Positions 62,641 through 64,000 of a stretch of DNA of 64,000 bases are shown piece by piece. The stretch lies in the NCBI GenBank assembly GCA_949358305.1, contig CASHSZ010000007.1, positions 222,684 to 286,683 on the forward strand, read 5' to 3'. Positions within the stretch are counted from its first letter, which is position 1. Each line of letters opens with the position of its first letter. A program made the translations under genes and the position numbers. The DNA comes from Strigamia acuminata (Eukaryota > Arthropoda > Chilopoda > Geophilomorpha > Linotaeniidae). The notes below the pieces were generated by a model that did no database searches, was not told the DNA's origin, and saw nothing but the letters and a program-made list of their open reading frames with translations.

Positions 62641-64000
62641 AATCCGTCAAAATCCGTCAAATTCCGTCAAAATCCATCAAATTTTGTCAAAATCCGTCAA
62701 ATTCCGTCAAATTTTGTCAAATTCCGTCAAATTCTGTCAAATTCCGTCAAATTCCGTCAAAATCCATCAAAATCCGTCAAATTCCGTCAAATTTTGTCAA
62801 AATCCGTCAAAATCCGTCAAATTCCGTCAAATTCCGTCAAATTTTGTCAAAATCCGTCAAAATTTGTCAAAATCCGTCAAATTCCGTCAAATTCCGTCAA
62901 AATCCGTCAAATTTTGTCAAAATCCGTCAAATTCCGTCAAAATCCGTCAAATTCCGTCAAATTTTGTCAAATTTTGTCAAAATTTGTCAAAATCCGTCAA
63001 AATCCGTCAAATTTTGTCAAATTTTGTCAAATTCCGTCAAATTCCGTCAAATTTTGTCAAAATCCGTCAAATTCCGTCAAATTTTGTCACATTCCGTCAA
63101 ATTCCGTCAAAATCCGTCAAAATCCGTCAAAATCCGTCAAATTCCGTCAAATTCCGTCAAATTTTGTCAAATTTTGTCAAAATCCGTCAAAATCCGTCAA
63201 ATTCCATCAAATTCCGTCAAAATCCGTCAAATTTTGTCAAAATCCGTCAAATTCCGTCAAAATCCGTCAAATTCCGTCAAATTTTGTCAAATTTCGTCAA
63301 AATTTTGTCAAAATCCGTCAAATTTCGTCAAATTCCGTCAAATTCCGTCAAAATCTGTCAAAATCCGTCAAATTCCGTCAAAATCCATCAAATTTTGTCA
63401 AAATCCGTCAAATTCCGTCAAATTTTGTCAAATTCCGTCAAATTCCGTCAAATTCCGTCAAATTCCGTCAAATTCCGTCAAAATCCGTCAAAATTTGTCA
63501 AAATCCGTCAAAATCCGTCAAATTTTGTCAAATTTTGTCAAATTCCGTCAAATTCCGTCAAATTTTGTCAAAATCCGTCAAATTCCGTCAAATTCCGTCA
63601 AATTCCGTCAAAATCTGTCATAATCCGTCAAATTCCGTCAAAATCCATCAAATTTTGTCAAAATCCGTCAAATTCCGTCAAATTTTGTCAAATTCCGTCA
63701 AATTTTGTCACATTCCGTCAAATTCCGTCAAAATCCGTCAAAATCCGCCAAAATCCGTCAAATTCCGTCAAATTTTGTCAAAATCCGTCAAATTCCGTCA
63801 AAATTCGTCAAATTCCGTCAAAATCCGTCAAAATCCGTCAAATTCCGTCAAATTTTGTCAAAATCCGTCAAAACGTCAAATTCCGTCAAATTCCGTCAAA
63901 TTCCGTCAAATTCCGTCAAATTTTGTCAAAATCCGTCAAAATCCGTCAAAATCCGTCAAATTCCGTCAAATTCCGTCAAAATCTGTCAAAATTTGTCAAA
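62641..64000 (+). repeat. 10-bp satellite block S6, running off the window
   Basis: Same monomers and orientation. Again holds the 11-bp monomer (about 63300-63310) and the 8-bp AAAACGTC monomer (63870-63877). The array continues past the right edge. Confidence 0.98.

Overview
This window looks like repeat-dense eukaryotic nuclear DNA, probably invertebrate and probably pericentromeric or other heterochromatin. I see no host gene, no RNA gene and nothing prokaryotic. Everything I can support is LTR retrotransposon (Ty1/copia and Ty3/gypsy types) or a 10-bp satellite. Sequence alone does not name the species. An animal host is suggested by a copia primer-binding site that matches the 3' end of metazoan initiator-Met tRNA.

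Left part (1-24173) is a nest without satellite. Copia-A (minus strand, 1-3400, running off the left edge) sits in the 5' leader of Copia-B (plus strand, 3401-14880). Copia-B is split in its reverse transcriptase by Gypsy-1a (7505-13323, target duplication GTTGG). Copia-B itself interrupts the gag of a minus-strand element, here called F (14881-18068). Next comes a nearly perfect 3.3-kb tandem duplication (16307-19605 and 19609-22907). Each copy joins an F LTR-like segment to a gag::integrase relic of a gypsy element (Gypsy-5), whose 3' end and LTR (to 24173) border the satellite.

Right part (24174-64000) is one array of 10-bp monomers (AAATTCCGTC, AAAATCCGTC, AAATTTTGTC and minor variants), all in one orientation. 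Five gypsy elements sit directly in it: Gypsy-4 (minus, 25326-36892, with Gypsy-1b 25345-31162 inserted inside its left LTR), Gypsy-3a (minus, 38986-44854), Gypsy-2del (minus, 45223-48529), Gypsy-2a (plus, 50461-56316) and Gypsy-3b (plus, 56762-62640). Removing the elements and one copy of each 5-bp target duplication rejoins the satellite blocks in the same 10-bp register.

The complete gypsy elements share one plan: LTR of 213-224 bp (250 bp in the Gypsy-5 relic), a primer-binding site TGGTATCCACGA one base after the LTR, a leader containing GTGAGT, and one gag-pol frame of about 1,590-1,600 codons (gag, CCHC knuckle, protease, reverse transcriptase, RNase H, integrase, GPY/F-like module, proline-rich linker, conserved charged tail). 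A GGGGAGGAA polypurine tract precedes the 3' LTR. Frames are uninterrupted in Gypsy-1b, -2a, -3a and -4. Gypsy-1a has a 1-bp frameshift, Gypsy-3b a gag nonsense codon, and Gypsy-2del and Gypsy-5 large internal deletions. LTR pairs differ by 0-3 positions by eye, so the insertions are recent.
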